Part shown: positions 1 through 9,250 of the stretch, in pieces | Position numbering within the stretch: position 1 is the first letter of the stretch | Layout of the letters: each line of letters starts with the position of its first letter | NCBI RefSeq assembly: GCF_042683125.1 | Contig: NZ_JBHUIY010000015.1 | Span: 30,011-94,010, forward strand | Direction: 5' to 3' | Length of the DNA stretch: 64,000 bases | From: Phaeospirillum tilakii | GTDB lineage: Bacteria; Pseudomonadota; Alphaproteobacteria; Rhodospirillales; Magnetospirillaceae | Translations under genes and position numbers: made by a program | Notes under the pieces: model-generated | Told to the model about the DNA's origin: nothing | Seen by the model: the letters and a program-made list of their open reading frames with translations, nothing else | Databases searched by the model: none

Positions 1-328
1 ACATGCTCTTCTCGACCCATACCCCGTAGGCCTCGGTGACGGCGCCGTCACTGTCGGCGCCGAGCGGGAAGGGGAGATCGAGCTTGGCGCGGAACTTGGC
101 ATGGCTGGCGACCGAATCCCGCGACACGCCCACCACCTCGATCCCGGCCTGCCGAAAGGCGGGATAGGCATCGCGGAAGGCGGCGGCCTCGGCCGAGCAG
201 CCCGAGGTGTTGTCCTTGGGATAGAAATACAGCACCAGCGTCCGGCCGGCGAAATCGGCGAGGCGGAGCGGTCCGTTCTCGCTGTCGAGGGTGAAATCGG
301 GCGCGGGCTGGCCGGGCTCCAGGGTCAT
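1..328 (-). CDS. bcp: Peroxiredoxin, Bcp/PrxQ type (C-terminus cut by window edge)
   Basis: Thiol peroxidase that reduces H2O2 and organic hydroperoxides in the cytoplasm. 109 codons are visible and the rest lies beyond base 1. The N-terminus reads as an AhpC/TSA thioredoxin fold: a PDFTL start strand, the segment VLYFYPKDNTSGCS with the peroxidatic Cys at residue 44, then the GIEVVGVSRDS strand. In E. coli Bcp a resolving Cys lies five residues after the peroxidatic one. Here that position is Ala, so the protein is either of 1-Cys type or uses a Cys in the missing part. The ATG at 328 overlaps the glnE TGA (ATGA), so it is translationally coupled behind glnE. The family call is firm; the subtype is open. 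Confidence 0.9.
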   Translation of the reverse strand, partial: MTLEPGQPAPDFTLDSENGPLRLADFAGRTLVLYFYPKDNTSGCSAEAAAFRDAYPAFRQAGIEVVGVSRDSVASHAKFRAKLDLPFPLGADSDGAVTEAYGVWVEKSM

Positions 329-3297
329 GGCGCGGTCTCCTCGGAGGTGGGGGGAAGCGTTTGCCCGGCCGGTGCGACGATCAGCCGCTCGAACACCGCC
401 CGGGCGGCGTCGGCGCATTCCTCCATCCGATCGACCAGACTCTTGAAGTCGCCGACCCCGGCGGCGCTGACCAGCAGGCTCTTGAGGCCGGGCGGGGCGT
501 TGCTTTCGTCGAAGCCGGCCGGCAGGGTCTGGCGCAGCACGGTCTGCACCGCTCCCCACAGCGCCAGCGCCTCATCGAGGGTCTGGGCGTCGCCGTCATC
601 GAGCAATCCGGCGGAGCGGGCCCGGCTCAGCGCCTCGGCGGTGTTGGCGGCGAGGATGGCGGGATGGTCGGCGGCGTGGGCGAGCTGGAGGGTCTGGGCG
701 ATGAACTCGATGTCGACCAGCCCGCCCGGGCGGTATTTGACGTCCCAGCCGCTGGCCGGCTTGTGCGTCTGGGCGATCTTGTCGCGCATCGTTGCCACGT
801 CGCGCAGCAAGGCGACCGGATCGCGCCGCCGGGTCAGGGTGTCGCGCCGCACCGCCTCGACCCGGGCGGTCAAGCCGGGGTCGCCCGCCACCACCCGGGC
901 CCGGGTCAGCGCCATGTGCTCCCAGGTCCAGGCCGCCTCGGCCTGATAGCGGCGGAACGCCTCCAGGCTGGAGGCGACCGGGCCGGAATGGCCGGACGGC
1001 CGGAGCCGCATATCGACCTCGTAGAGGATGCCCTCGCCGGTCTTGGCCGACAGCGCGTTGATCAGGCGCTGGGTGAAGCGGGCGAACCACACCGGTACCG
1101 CCAGCGCCTTGGCGCCGTCGGATTGCTCGGCGTCCTCGGGGGCGTCATAGACCAGGATCAGGTCGAGATCCGAGGTGGCCGACATCTCGCGCCCGCCGGC
1201 CTTGCCCATCGCCAGCAGCACCCAGGCCCCGCCCGGCACCGTGCCGTGGGCCTGGGCGAACTCGGCCTCGACCCGGGGGGCGAGGGTCGCCAGCACCGCC
1301 TCGGCCAGATCGGACAGGGCGCGGCTGGCTTCGGCCGGGCCGATCACCCCGCGCAGGGTCAGCACCCCGATCTGGAACTTGCGGTCGTTGGTCCAGCGGC
1401 GGGCGAGATCGAGCAATTGCTGGAAATCGTCGGCGCGGTCGAGGGCGCGGTCCAGTTCGGCGGCGAGGGCGTCGCGGCCGGGCGGCGGGGCGAAGAAGCC
1501 GGCCTGGAGCACCGCGTCGAGCAGCACCGGATGGCGGGCGAGATGGGCGGCCAGCAGCGGGGCGTCGCCCATGATCTCCGCCACCAGATCGAGCAGGGTC
1601 GGGTTGGCGTGGAACAGCGAGAACAACGCCACCCCGGCCGGCAGCCCGCGCAGGAACTCGTCGAAGCGCAGGAAGGCCTGATCCGGGGCGGCGGTGTCGG
1701 CCAGCGCGGCGAGCAGGGTCGGCGTCAGCTCGGTCAGCAATTCGCGCGCCCGGGTCGAGCGGGTGGCACGCACCCGGCCGTGATGCCAGCCGCGAATCGT
1801 CTCGCACAGCACCGCCGGATGGGCGAAGCCCATCTCGCCCAGGGTGTGGAGGGTCTCGGGATCGTCCTCGCCACCGGTGAACACCAGATCGCCGCGCGGG
1901 GCCAAGGCCGGGGCGTCCTCGAACAAGGCGGCGTAATGGGTCTCGACGGTGTGGAGGGTGGCGAGCAGCGCGGCGCTGAACGAGTCGACGTCGGGATGGC
2001 CGAGAAAGGCGGCGAGCTGGGCCAGCCGCTCGGGATCGTTCGGCAGGGTCTGGGTCTGCTTGTCCTCGATCATCTGGAGGCGGTGTTCGATCCGCCGCAG
2101 CTCGCGATAGGCTTCGGTCAGGGTTTCGGCCACCGCCGGCGCGACATGGCCGGCGCGGGCCAGGGCGGCCAGGGCGGCGACGGTGCCGGATTCGCGCAGT
2201 TCCGGCTGGCGGCCGCCCCAGATCAGCTGCTGGGTCTGGGCGAAGAACTCGATTTCGCGGATGCCGCCGCGCCCCAGCTTGATGTTGTGGCCGGCGACGG
2301 CGATGGTGCGGCCGCCCTTGTGGGCGTTGATCTGGCGCTTGATCGAATGGATGTCGGCGATGGCGGCGAAATCGAGCGACTTGCGCCAGATGAACGGGCG
2401 CAGGAACTTGAGGAAGGCGCTTCCGGTGTCGGGGTCGCCCGCCACCTGCCGGGCCTTGATCATCGCCGCCCGTTCCCAGTTCTGGCCGAAGCTCTCGTAA
2501 TAGGTCTCGGCGGCGATGATCGACACCGCCGCCGGGGTCGAGCCGGGATCGGGGCGCAGGCGCAGGTCGGTGCGGAAGACGTAGCCGTCGCCGGAATGGC
2601 TTTCCAGCACCCGGCACAGGTCGCGGGTCAGCGCCACCATGAATTCCGGCACGCTCTTGGTGCCGCGATACTCGATCTTTTCGTGGTCATAGAACACGAT
2701 CAGGTCGATGTCGCTCGAATAGTTCAGTTCGTGGGCGCCGAGCTTGCCCATCCCCAGCACGACGATGCCGGAGGCGCGGCCGGGCGACTCGCCCGCCGGC
2801 AGCACGATGTCGCCCTTGAGGGCGGCGCGGCGCAGCAGGGTGTCGAGGGTCAGGGCGATCGCGGTGTCGGCATAGCGCGACAGGGCGCCGGTCACCTGCT
2901 CCAGCGTCCAGGCCCCGGACAGGTCGGCCAGCGCGGTCAGCAGGGCGACGAAGCGCTTGCCGACCCGCAGCGGCTTCATCAGCGCGGCCGGGTCGTCGCA
3001 GGTGCCGATCTCGGCCTGCAACTGCTCCAGCAGGTCGGCGAAGGCCTCGTCGGGGCCGACCTCGAGCAGCCAGGCGACATAAGGCGGCTCGGCCTCGAGG
3101 CAGCGGGTCAGGAACGGACTGTTGGCGAACACCCCGTCGAGCAGCCGGCCATAGAGGGGATGGTCGGGCAGCTCGGTCAGCCCCTGGGCGGATTCGCCGA
3201 ACAGCGACACCGCCTGACGCCAGCGGTCGCGGCCCAGCGACAGACGGAACGGATCTGCCACACGTGGCAGCAAAGCGCTGACGACCGGAAAACCCAC
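325..3297 (-). CDS. glnE: Bifunctional glutamine synthetase adenylyltransferase/deadenylylase
   Basis: Attaches AMP to, and removes it from, glutamine synthetase in response to PII, setting nitrogen assimilation activity. 990 aa, full length for the family. It shows the expected duplicated nucleotidyltransferase layout: an N-terminal adenylyl-removing domain with GMGKLGAHELNYSSDIDL near residues 183-200, and a C-terminal adenylyl-transferase domain with AMGKAGGREMSATSDLDL near 695-712. Both keep the paired D-x-D metal-binding acids. The start is GTG at 3297, with a GGAGGG ribosome site about 8 nt upstream. The downstream peroxiredoxin overlaps by 4 nt. Upstream it diverges from the AsmA-like gene across about 130 bp. 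Confidence 0.97.
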   Translation of the reverse strand: MGFPVVSALLPRVADPFRLSLGRDRWRQAVSLFGESAQGLTELPDHPLYGRLLDGVFANSPFLTRCLEAEPPYVAWLLEVGPDEAFADLLEQLQAEIGTCDDPAALMKPLRVGKRFVALLTALADLSGAWTLEQVTGALSRYADTAIALTLDTLLRRAALKGDIVLPAGESPGRASGIVVLGMGKLGAHELNYSSDIDLIVFYDHEKIEYRGTKSVPEFMVALTRDLCRVLESHSGDGYVFRTDLRLRPDPGSTPAAVSIIAAETYYESFGQNWERAAMIKARQVAGDPDTGSAFLKFLRPFIWRKSLDFAAIADIHSIKRQINAHKGGRTIAVAGHNIKLGRGGIREIEFFAQTQQLIWGGRQPELRESGTVAALAALARAGHVAPAVAETLTEAYRELRRIEHRLQMIEDKQTQTLPNDPERLAQLAAFLGHPDVDSFSAALLATLHTVETHYAALFEDAPALAPRGDLVFTGGEDDPETLHTLGEMGFAHPAVLCETIRGWHHGRVRATRSTRARELLTELTPTLLAALADTAAPDQAFLRFDEFLRGLPAGVALFSLFHANPTLLDLVAEIMGDAPLLAAHLARHPVLLDAVLQAGFFAPPPGRDALAAELDRALDRADDFQQLLDLARRWTNDRKFQIGVLTLRGVIGPAEASRALSDLAEAVLATLAPRVEAEFAQAHGTVPGGAWVLLAMGKAGGREMSATSDLDLILVYDAPEDAEQSDGAKALAVPVWFARFTQRLINALSAKTGEGILYEVDMRLRPSGHSGPVASSLEAFRRYQAEAAWTWEHMALTRARVVAGDPGLTARVEAVRRDTLTRRRDPVALLRDVATMRDKIAQTHKPASGWDVKYRPGGLVDIEFIAQTLQLAHAADHPAILAANTAEALSRARSAGLLDDGDAQTLDEALALWGAVQTVLRQTLPAGFDESNAPPGLKSLLVSAAGVGDFKSLVDRMEECADAARAVFERLIVAPAGQTLPPTSEETAP

Positions 3298-3424
3298 CTT
3301 GTGTCCCTCCCGACGCTATGGTTGCTTCACACTGCGAAATGCGGACCGGGGGGTCAAGCCCTACCGCCCCGGGCGGGGCGGGGCGCGGCGGGATCGGGAC
3401 AGAACGGAAAGGGCCGGGCTTTTG

Positions 3425-6400
3425 GTGCATGATGCCGTCGGGGTATTGTTCCGGGTGCTGTGGGGCTCGCTGCTGCTGCTGGTGGTGGCGGTGCCGCTGC
3501 TGGCATGGCGGCTCGAGCGGGAGCCGATCGGACTCGACGCGCTGACGCCGATGATCGAGCGGGCGCTGTCCGACGAGCGTTCCGGGCTGCGGGTCACCCT
3601 GGGCCGCACCGTGCTGACGGCGGGCGAGGGGGCCCGGCTGCTCGATTTCCACGCCTTCGACCTTGCCGCCTATGGCCCAGACGGCGACCAGCCGATCCTG
3701 ACCGTGCCCGACGTCTCGTTCAGCCTCAATTTCCGCGCCCTGCTGGCCGGGCGGATCGCGCCCGACACCATCAGCCTGACCGGGGTGCGGCTGGCGCTGG
3801 TGCGCGAGGCGGGCGGGCGGGTGCGGCTCGGCATCAATGGCGGCGGGGCGGAACCGACTCCGGCTTCCGGCGCGGTGGGCGACCTGATCCGCGATGCGCT
3901 GCTGGGCGAGCCCGACCCGGCCAAGCCGGGCCGCACCCTCAACGCCTTCACCATTACCCGGGCGATGGTGACGATCGAGGATCGCGGCCTCGGCCGCTCC
4001 TGGCAGGTGCCGGAAGCCGACCTGACCTTCCGCCGGGTCGAGGCCGGCCTGACCGCCAGCGGCCGCCTGCGACTGGAGATCGAGTCCGACCGGGTCGATC
4101 TCGCCCTCGACGCCGATTACCACAAGGGCGACGGCAGCCTGGGTCTGGCCGCCCGGGTGGCCGGGCTGCGGCCGGCCCGGCTGGCCGGGCTCGATCCGGC
4201 GCTGGCCGGGCTCGCCGCCGCCGACCTGCCGGTATCGGGCGCGGCGCGGGCGCGGCTGGCCGCCGACGGCCGGCTCGACCGGCTCGATCTCGACCTCGCC
4301 GCCGGGGCAGGGCGGCTGGTGCTGCCGGCGCCGCTGGCCGGCACCCTGCCGCTGACGGCGGCGGTGGTGAAGGGATCCTATCAGCGCGAGCGCGACCGGC
4401 TCGACCTCAGTGAATTCCGGGTCGAGTTCGGCGGGCCCGCCCTGACCGCCAGCGGCGCGGTCGAGGGGCTGCTGGGCGGTGGGGCGGTGCGGCTCGAGGC
4501 CGCGCTGCGCGACGTGCCGGTCGATCGTCTGGGCGAATTGTGGCCGCAGGGACTGGCCCAGAACGCCCGCGACTGGGTGGTGTCCAATCTGTCGAAGGGG
4601 ATGGCGCGCGAGGCGACGCTGGCGCTGGCCGGCCGGCTGCCGCCCGGGGGCGATCCGGCCGGACTGACGCTGACCCGGCTGGGCGGGACCATCCGCGCCG
4701 ATGGCGTCACCGTCGATTACCTGCACCCGATGCCGCTGGCGCGCGGGGTCAAGGCCGAGGTCACCTACGACGCCCACAGCATGCGGATCGTCCTGCGCGA
4801 GGGCGAGGCGCCCGGCCTGCGCCTGCGGGGGGGCGAGGTGCTGTTCACCGGGCTTGATCAGGTCGATCAGTTCGCCGAGATCACCCTTGATCTCGGCGGA
4901 CCGCTCGCCGCCGCGCTGCGGCTGCTCGACAGCCCGCCGCTGCGCTACGCCCAGGCGCTGGGGATCGATCCCGGCCGGGTCGGCGGCGACACCACCACCC
5001 GGGTCGGCTTCAAGTTCCCGCTGTTGCAGGCGCTGCGGCTCGACGACCTCGACATCCATGCCGAGGCGTCGGTCAAGGGGCTGATGCTGCCCAAGGTGGC
5101 GCTGGGGCAGGACATCGAGGGCGGCCAGCTCGATCTGACCGTCGATGCCAAGGGGCTGGACGCGGTCGGTTCGGTGGTGCTGGGGGGCGTGCCGGCCAGC
5201 CTGTCCTGGCGCGAGAATTTCGCCGCCAGGGGGGCGCCGTTCCGCAGCCGCTATCACATCAAGGCGGCCCAACTGGGCGAGGAGCAGCGGCGGCGGTTCG
5301 GGCTCGATGCCGCGCCGTTCGTCGCCCCGCTGCTGGCCGGGCCGGTCGGGGCCGATGTCACCGTCAGCCTGGGCGATGGGGGGAAGGGCGAGATCGCCGC
5401 CCGGCTCGACCTTGCCCCGGCGCGGATGGCGCTGGCCCCGCTCGGCTGGAGCAAGGAGGAGGGCAAGCCCGGCAGCGCCGAGGTCGAGGTCCGGCTGGAG
5501 CGGCGCCAACTGGCGGCCGTGCCGCATTTCGCGGTCCAGTCGGCCGGGCTCGACGTGCGCGGCACGGTCGGGTTCGACGGCGAGGGCGCGGCGCGGCGGA
5601 TCGAGTTCACCCGGCTGGCGGTCGGGCGCAGCGAGGGCGGCGGGGTGCTGACGCTGCCGCCCGGCGGCGGGCTCGATTTCAGCTTCAGCGGCGCCAGCCT
5701 CGACCTCGCCCCCGCGCTGGCCGACAAGAGCGAGGACGGCCAGGACAAGGATCACGGTCCGCCGCTGACGCTGTCGGCCCATGCCCGGCGGCTGTGGGTG
5801 TCGGAGATGGGGGCGCTCGGCGACGCCAGCCTGTCGGTCCGGCGCGAGGGGGGGGATTTCCGCAGCCTCGCGCTGCAAGGCGGGCTGGAGGGCGGCCACA
5901 AGCTGTCGGTCACCATCGCCGGCGATGCCGCCTCGCGGCGCAGCCTCGCGGTCCATTCCGACGATGCCGGCGCGGTGGCCCGCGCCTTCGATCTCTATCC
6001 CGATCTGGTCGGCGGCGAGCTGACCGTCAGCGGGGCCTATGACGATTCCGTTCCCGGCCATCCCCTGACCGGCCGGCTCAAGGTGACCGATTATCAGGTG
6101 CGCAACGCTCCGGCGCTGGCCCGGCTGCTGACGGTGGCGGCGCTGACCGGGGTGCTCGACCTGCTGCGGGGCGAGGGGGTCAGCTTTTCGGCGCTGGAGG
6201 CCCCGTTCGTGTCGAAGGGCGGTCTGCTGGAGCTGAAGGACGCCCGCGCCTGGGGGCCGGCGCTGGGGATCACCGCCAAGGGCCAGATCGACCTCGACCG
6301 CTCCCGCCTCGCCATCGAGGGAACGGTGGTGCCGGCCTACGTGCTCAACAGCGCGCTGGGCCAGATTCCGCTGCTGGGCTGGCTGGTGACCGGCGGCGAG

Positions 6401-6559
6401 GAGGGCGGCGGGGTGATCGCCTTCCGCTACACGATGAAGGGGCCGGCCGACGACCCGTCGGTGACGGTCAATCCGCTGTCGGCGCTGACCCCGGGCTTCC
6501 TGCGTCGGCTGTTCAATCTGTTCGACGACGGCAGCGGCACCGAGGCCCGTCCCCGCTGA
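3425..6559 (+). CDS. AsmA-like/DUF3971 envelope protein
   Basis: About 1,044 aa with one N-terminal membrane segment (VLFRVLWGSLLLLVVAVPLL, residues ~7-26). A long, repetitive, beta-rich extracytoplasmic region follows, typical of AsmA/YhdP/TamB-type proteins thought to bridge the periplasm and move phospholipids. A DUF3971-type core is followed by an AsmA-like C-terminus ending in the region around LLGWLVTGGEEGGG and GPADDPSVTVNP. I chose the GTG at 3425. The frame is open back to 3299, but that would abut the divergent glnE start, leave no promoter and add an Arg-rich, unstructured leader. Family assignment is from fold-like composition and known C-terminal motifs. The precise lipid role is inferred. 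Confidence 0.82.
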   Translation: MHDAVGVLFRVLWGSLLLLVVAVPLLAWRLEREPIGLDALTPMIERALSDERSGLRVTLGRTVLTAGEGARLLDFHAFDLAAYGPDGDQPILTVPDVSFSLNFRALLAGRIAPDTISLTGVRLALVREAGGRVRLGINGGGAEPTPASGAVGDLIRDALLGEPDPAKPGRTLNAFTITRAMVTIEDRGLGRSWQVPEADLTFRRVEAGLTASGRLRLEIESDRVDLALDADYHKGDGSLGLAARVAGLRPARLAGLDPALAGLAAADLPVSGAARARLAADGRLDRLDLDLAAGAGRLVLPAPLAGTLPLTAAVVKGSYQRERDRLDLSEFRVEFGGPALTASGAVEGLLGGGAVRLEAALRDVPVDRLGELWPQGLAQNARDWVVSNLSKGMAREATLALAGRLPPGGDPAGLTLTRLGGTIRADGVTVDYLHPMPLARGVKAEVTYDAHSMRIVLREGEAPGLRLRGGEVLFTGLDQVDQFAEITLDLGGPLAAALRLLDSPPLRYAQALGIDPGRVGGDTTTRVGFKFPLLQALRLDDLDIHAEASVKGLMLPKVALGQDIEGGQLDLTVDAKGLDAVGSVVLGGVPASLSWRENFAARGAPFRSRYHIKAAQLGEEQRRRFGLDAAPFVAPLLAGPVGADVTVSLGDGGKGEIAARLDLAPARMALAPLGWSKEEGKPGSAEVEVRLERRQLAAVPHFAVQSAGLDVRGTVGFDGEGAARRIEFTRLAVGRSEGGGVLTLPPGGGLDFSFSGASLDLAPALADKSEDGQDKDHGPPLTLSAHARRLWVSEMGALGDASLSVRREGGDFRSLALQGGLEGGHKLSVTIAGDAASRRSLAVHSDDAGAVARAFDLYPDLVGGELTVSGAYDDSVPGHPLTGRLKVTDYQVRNAPALARLLTVAALTGVLDLLRGEGVSFSALEAPFVSKGGLLELKDARAWGPALGITAKGQIDLDRSRLAIEGTVVPAYVLNSALGQIPLLGWLVTGGEEGGGVIAFRYTMKGPADDPSVTVNPLSALTPGFLRRLFNLFDDGSGTEARPR

Positions 6560-6577
6560 CCCCGGTGCCGGCCTTTC

Positions 6578-6684
6578 GTGGGCTCTGCCCACACCCGCCA
6601 AGGGCCGCAAGGCCCTTGGAACCCATTAATGGTCGGGCACGGAAAGGCCGGTCAGCTTGGGCGCGGGCAGAGCCCGCGTCTTTT
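6578..6684 (+). repeat. Composite hairpin repeat with terminator (copy 1)
   Basis: Hairpin B, GTGGGC-TCT-GCCCAC (6578-6592), is followed by hairpin A, CCAAGGGCC-GCAA-GGCCCTTGG (6598-6619). A spacer containing ATGGTCGGG (6629-6637) leads to an inverted B hairpin, CGCGGGC-AGA-GCCCGCG (6662-6678), running into TCTTTT. The last part is an intrinsic terminator for the AsmA-like gene. Its T-tract overlaps the stop codon of the convergent cobJ. Confidence 0.8.
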
Positions 6685-7901
6685 CAGCTCGCCGCCTGGG
6701 CGGTTTCGCCGTACCAGCGCGGGGTGTAGACCCAGGCGCCGCCATCGGGGCGATGGAAGGCCTGGGTGGTGGAGGAACCGACGATCACCACCGTGCGCAT
6801 ATCGACCTGATCCGGGGTCAGGGCGTCGAGGCGGACGGTCCACACCTTCTCGTCGGGGCGGCCGACGTCGCGGCCGAGCACCACCGGGGTTTCCGGGGCG
6901 CGGTGGCGGCGCAGCAGGTCGAGCGCCTCGCCCAACTGCCACGGCCGGGCTCGCGAGATCGGGTTGTAGAGGGCGATCACCAGATCGGCGGCGGCGGCGT
7001 GGCCGAGCCGGTCGAGAATCACCGGCCAGGGCTTCAGATTGTCCGACAGCGACAGGATGCAGAAATCATGGCCGATCGGCGCGCCGGCCCGGGCCGCCGC
7101 CACCTGGGCGGCGGAGATGCCGGGCACCACCACCAGTTCGACGTCGCGGTGCCAGCCGGGTTCGTCGGCCTGATGCAGCGCCTCCAGCACGGCGGTGGCC
7201 ATTGCGAAGATGCCGGGATCGCCCGACGACACCACCACCACCGATTCGCCGGCGGCGGCCAGGGTGAAGGCATGGCGGGCGCGGTCCATCTCGACCCGGT
7301 TGTCCGAGGCGTGGATGATCTGGTCGGCGCGGAACGGTCCGGCGAGGCGGACATAGGTCTCGTAGCCGATGATGTGGCGGGCGCGGCGCAGTTCCTCGCG
7401 CGCCTCGGGAGCCATCAGCCCGCCGCAGCCGGGGCCGAGCCCGACCACGGCGAGGCGGCCGCGCCGGGCGGTGCCGGTCGGACGCTGGGCGGAGGAATCG
7501 CAGTCGGGCAGGGTGATCGCCGGGGTGACGCCGAGCGCCGCGCCGACGATGCGGGCCAGCCGGTTGGCGCCCCGGCGCAGGCCGAGCAGCGGCACCACCG
7601 CGCCGCCGTCCTCGGCCACCGCCAGCACCGGCGGTTCGGGCTGGTCGGGCTTCAGCAGCGGGCCGAGGGCGCGGAACACCGTCGCCGCCGCGCACAGGGC
7701 GACGATCGGCTGGTCACGACGGTAAAGGTCGCGCAGCGCCGCCTCGACGCTGTCATGCAGGATCTCGGCGCCTTCGACCGGGCCGGCGAGGCCGCTGATC
7801 GCCGCCTCGGGACAGCCGGAACGGATCCGTCGCGCGGTTTCCTGACCGTCGGGACCAAGGCAGAGGATGGCGGGCGCCAGCAGCGGGTCGAAATCCATCA
7901 T
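6684..7901 (-). CDS. cobJ: Precorrin-3B C17-methyltransferase with N-terminal CbiG-like domain
   Basis: S-adenosylmethionine-dependent ring-contraction methylase of the aerobic cobalamin pathway. 405 aa, against about 250 for CobJ alone. Residues ~1-140 match the CbiG N-terminal region (VALCAAATVFRALGPLL, PPVLAVAEDGG, LLGLRRGANRLAR). Residues ~155-405 are the tetrapyrrole methylase (VVGLGPGCGGLMAPEA, VVVVSSGDPGIFAMA, VVPGISAAQVAAA, ALYNPISRARPWQL, VVIVGSS). The start is ATG at 7901, overlapping the cobI TGA. An in-frame ATG nine bases earlier sits inside the GGGAGG ribosome site and is less likely. It is last in the cobH-cobI-cobJ run. Confidence 0.93.
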   Translation of the reverse strand: MMDFDPLLAPAILCLGPDGQETARRIRSGCPEAAISGLAGPVEGAEILHDSVEAALRDLYRRDQPIVALCAAATVFRALGPLLKPDQPEPPVLAVAEDGGAVVPLLGLRRGANRLARIVGAALGVTPAITLPDCDSSAQRPTGTARRGRLAVVGLGPGCGGLMAPEAREELRRARHIIGYETYVRLAGPFRADQIIHASDNRVEMDRARHAFTLAAAGESVVVVSSGDPGIFAMATAVLEALHQADEPGWHRDVELVVVPGISAAQVAAARAGAPIGHDFCILSLSDNLKPWPVILDRLGHAAAADLVIALYNPISRARPWQLGEALDLLRRHRAPETPVVLGRDVGRPDEKVWTVRLDALTPDQVDMRTVVIVGSSTTQAFHRPDGGAWVYTPRWYGETAQAAS

Positions 7902-8623
7902 GCCTCCCAACGCGGTCCCGGCACCAGGATCATCGCGAAATAGGGGACCGTGGCCGGGTCGATCCCGTCGAGCGGCAGGGTGCGCTGCTCGGCCATCGTC
8001 GCCCGCTCGACATAGCGGGCGCGGTCGAGCAGGCCGAGTTCCGCGATCACGCCGCGCACCTTGGCGAAATTGGTGCCGAGCTTCATCACCACCGCCGCCT
8101 CGGCCCCGGCGAGCTGGCGGCGCAGATCCTCGGCCGGCAGCACCCCCGACAGCACGGTCAGGGTCTGGTTGCGGTAGACCAGCGGGGTGCCGGCCACCGC
8201 GGCGCAGGCCAGCATCGAGCAGACGCCGGGCACCACCTCGGTGGCATAGCGTTCGGCGAGGCGGTCGTGCAGATACATGAACGAGCCGAAGAACAGCGGG
8301 TCGCCCTCGCAGATCACCGCGACGTCGCGGCCGGCTTCCAGCTCGGCCGCCACCGCCCGCGCCGAGTCGTCGTAGAAATCGCGCATCGCCGTCTCGTAGC
8401 AGAACGGCGCCGGCAGCTTCTCGGTGGTGACCGGATAGATCAGCGGCAGCAGCGCCTTCGACGGCGGCAGATGGCCCTCGACGGTGGTGAGGGCGTTGCC
8501 CTTGCGGCTCCGGGCGGCGAAATAGGCCACCACCGGCGCTTCGCGCAGATGGCGCAGCGCCTTCAGGGTGATCAGTTCAGGGTCGCCCGGGCCGACGCCC
8601 AGGCCGAACAGACGGCCGGCCAT
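7898..8623 (-). CDS. cobI: Precorrin-2 C20-methyltransferase
   Basis: Adds the C20 methyl group to precorrin-2 to give precorrin-3A. 241 aa, normal length. Tetrapyrrole methylase signatures are in order: LFGLGVGPGDPELITLKAL at the N-terminus, DVAVICEGDPLFFGSFMYL in the middle (the GDP-containing SAM site), then TEVVPGVCSMLACAA. The CobI/CbiL-specific KLGTNFAKVR stretch is also present. The start codon directly follows the cobH stop, and the stop overlaps the cobJ start, so the three genes form one transcript. Confidence 0.95.
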   Translation of the reverse strand: MAGRLFGLGVGPGDPELITLKALRHLREAPVVAYFAARSRKGNALTTVEGHLPPSKALLPLIYPVTTEKLPAPFCYETAMRDFYDDSARAVAAELEAGRDVAVICEGDPLFFGSFMYLHDRLAERYATEVVPGVCSMLACAAVAGTPLVYRNQTLTVLSGVLPAEDLRRQLAGAEAAVVMKLGTNFAKVRGVIAELGLLDRARYVERATMAEQRTLPLDGIDPATVPYFAMILVPGPRWEA

Positions 8624-9250
8624 TCACTCCTGCTCCGAGGCCAGGGCGTTGATCGCCGCCGCCACCATCGCGCTGCCGCCGCGCCGGCCGCGCACGATCA
8701 CGAACGGCACCCCCCGGCTGTTTTCGGCCAGGGCGTCCTTGGATTCGGCGGCACCGACATAGCCGACCGGGATGCCGAGGATCAGCGCCGGATGGGGCGC
8801 GCCCGCGTCAAGCATTTCGAGCAGGCGGAACAGGGCGGTCGGGGCATTGCCGATCGCCACCACCGCCCCGGCCAGATGCGGCCGCCACAATTCGAGCGCG
8901 GCGGCGGAGCGGGTGGTGCCGAGCGAACGGGCCAGCTCGGGCACCGACGGGTCGTAGAGCGGGCAGAGGATCGGGTTGGCGGCGGGCAGCCGGGCGCGGG
9001 TGATGCCCTCGGCCACCATCTTGCAGTCGCACAGGATCGGCGCGCCGGCCAGCAGGGCGGCGCGGCCGGAGGCGCCGGCGCCGGGCGAGAACACCAGATC
9101 GTCGATGATGTCGGGCATGCCGCAGGAATGGGCGACGCGCACCGCGAGTTTCTCCAGGTCGGGCGGAATCCGCGACAGGTCGGCCTCGGACCGGATGATG
9201 GAGAAGGACTGGCGGTAGATCTCCTGGGCGTCGCGGGTGTACTCGATCAT
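8624..9250 (-). CDS. cobH: Precorrin-8X methylmutase
   Basis: Moves the C11 methyl group to C12, turning precorrin-8X into hydrogenobyrinate. 208 aa. It shows the usual family start MIEYTRDAQEIYRQSF, the conserved RVAHSCGMPDI with the catalytic His, GAPILCDCKMVAEGI, AIGNAPTALFRLLE and PVGYVGAAESK. I chose ATG 9250 because AGGAG lies four bases upstream; an ATG 33 bases earlier has no ribosome site and adds a basic leader. First gene of the minus-strand cob run, divergent from cobL. Confidence 0.95.
   Translation of the reverse strand: MIEYTRDAQEIYRQSFSIIRSEADLSRIPPDLEKLAVRVAHSCGMPDIIDDLVFSPGAGASGRAALLAGAPILCDCKMVAEGITRARLPAANPILCPLYDPSVPELARSLGTTRSAAALELWRPHLAGAVVAIGNAPTALFRLLEMLDAGAPHPALILGIPVGYVGAAESKDALAENSRGVPFVIVRGRRGGSAMVAAAINALASEQE

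Noticed and set aside
3299..3424. Upstream start (3299) for the AsmA-like protein
   Set aside because: It would begin one base from the divergent glnE start codon, leave no promoter or ribosome site, and add an Arg-rich leader before the membrane helix.
361..6610. Very long open frames antisense to or overlapping glnE and the AsmA-like gene (about 1,023 and 1,307 codons)
   Set aside because: They mirror real genes on the other strand or in another frame, are Arg/Gly/Gln/His-rich, show no domain, and are expected from the third-position GC bias of this genome.
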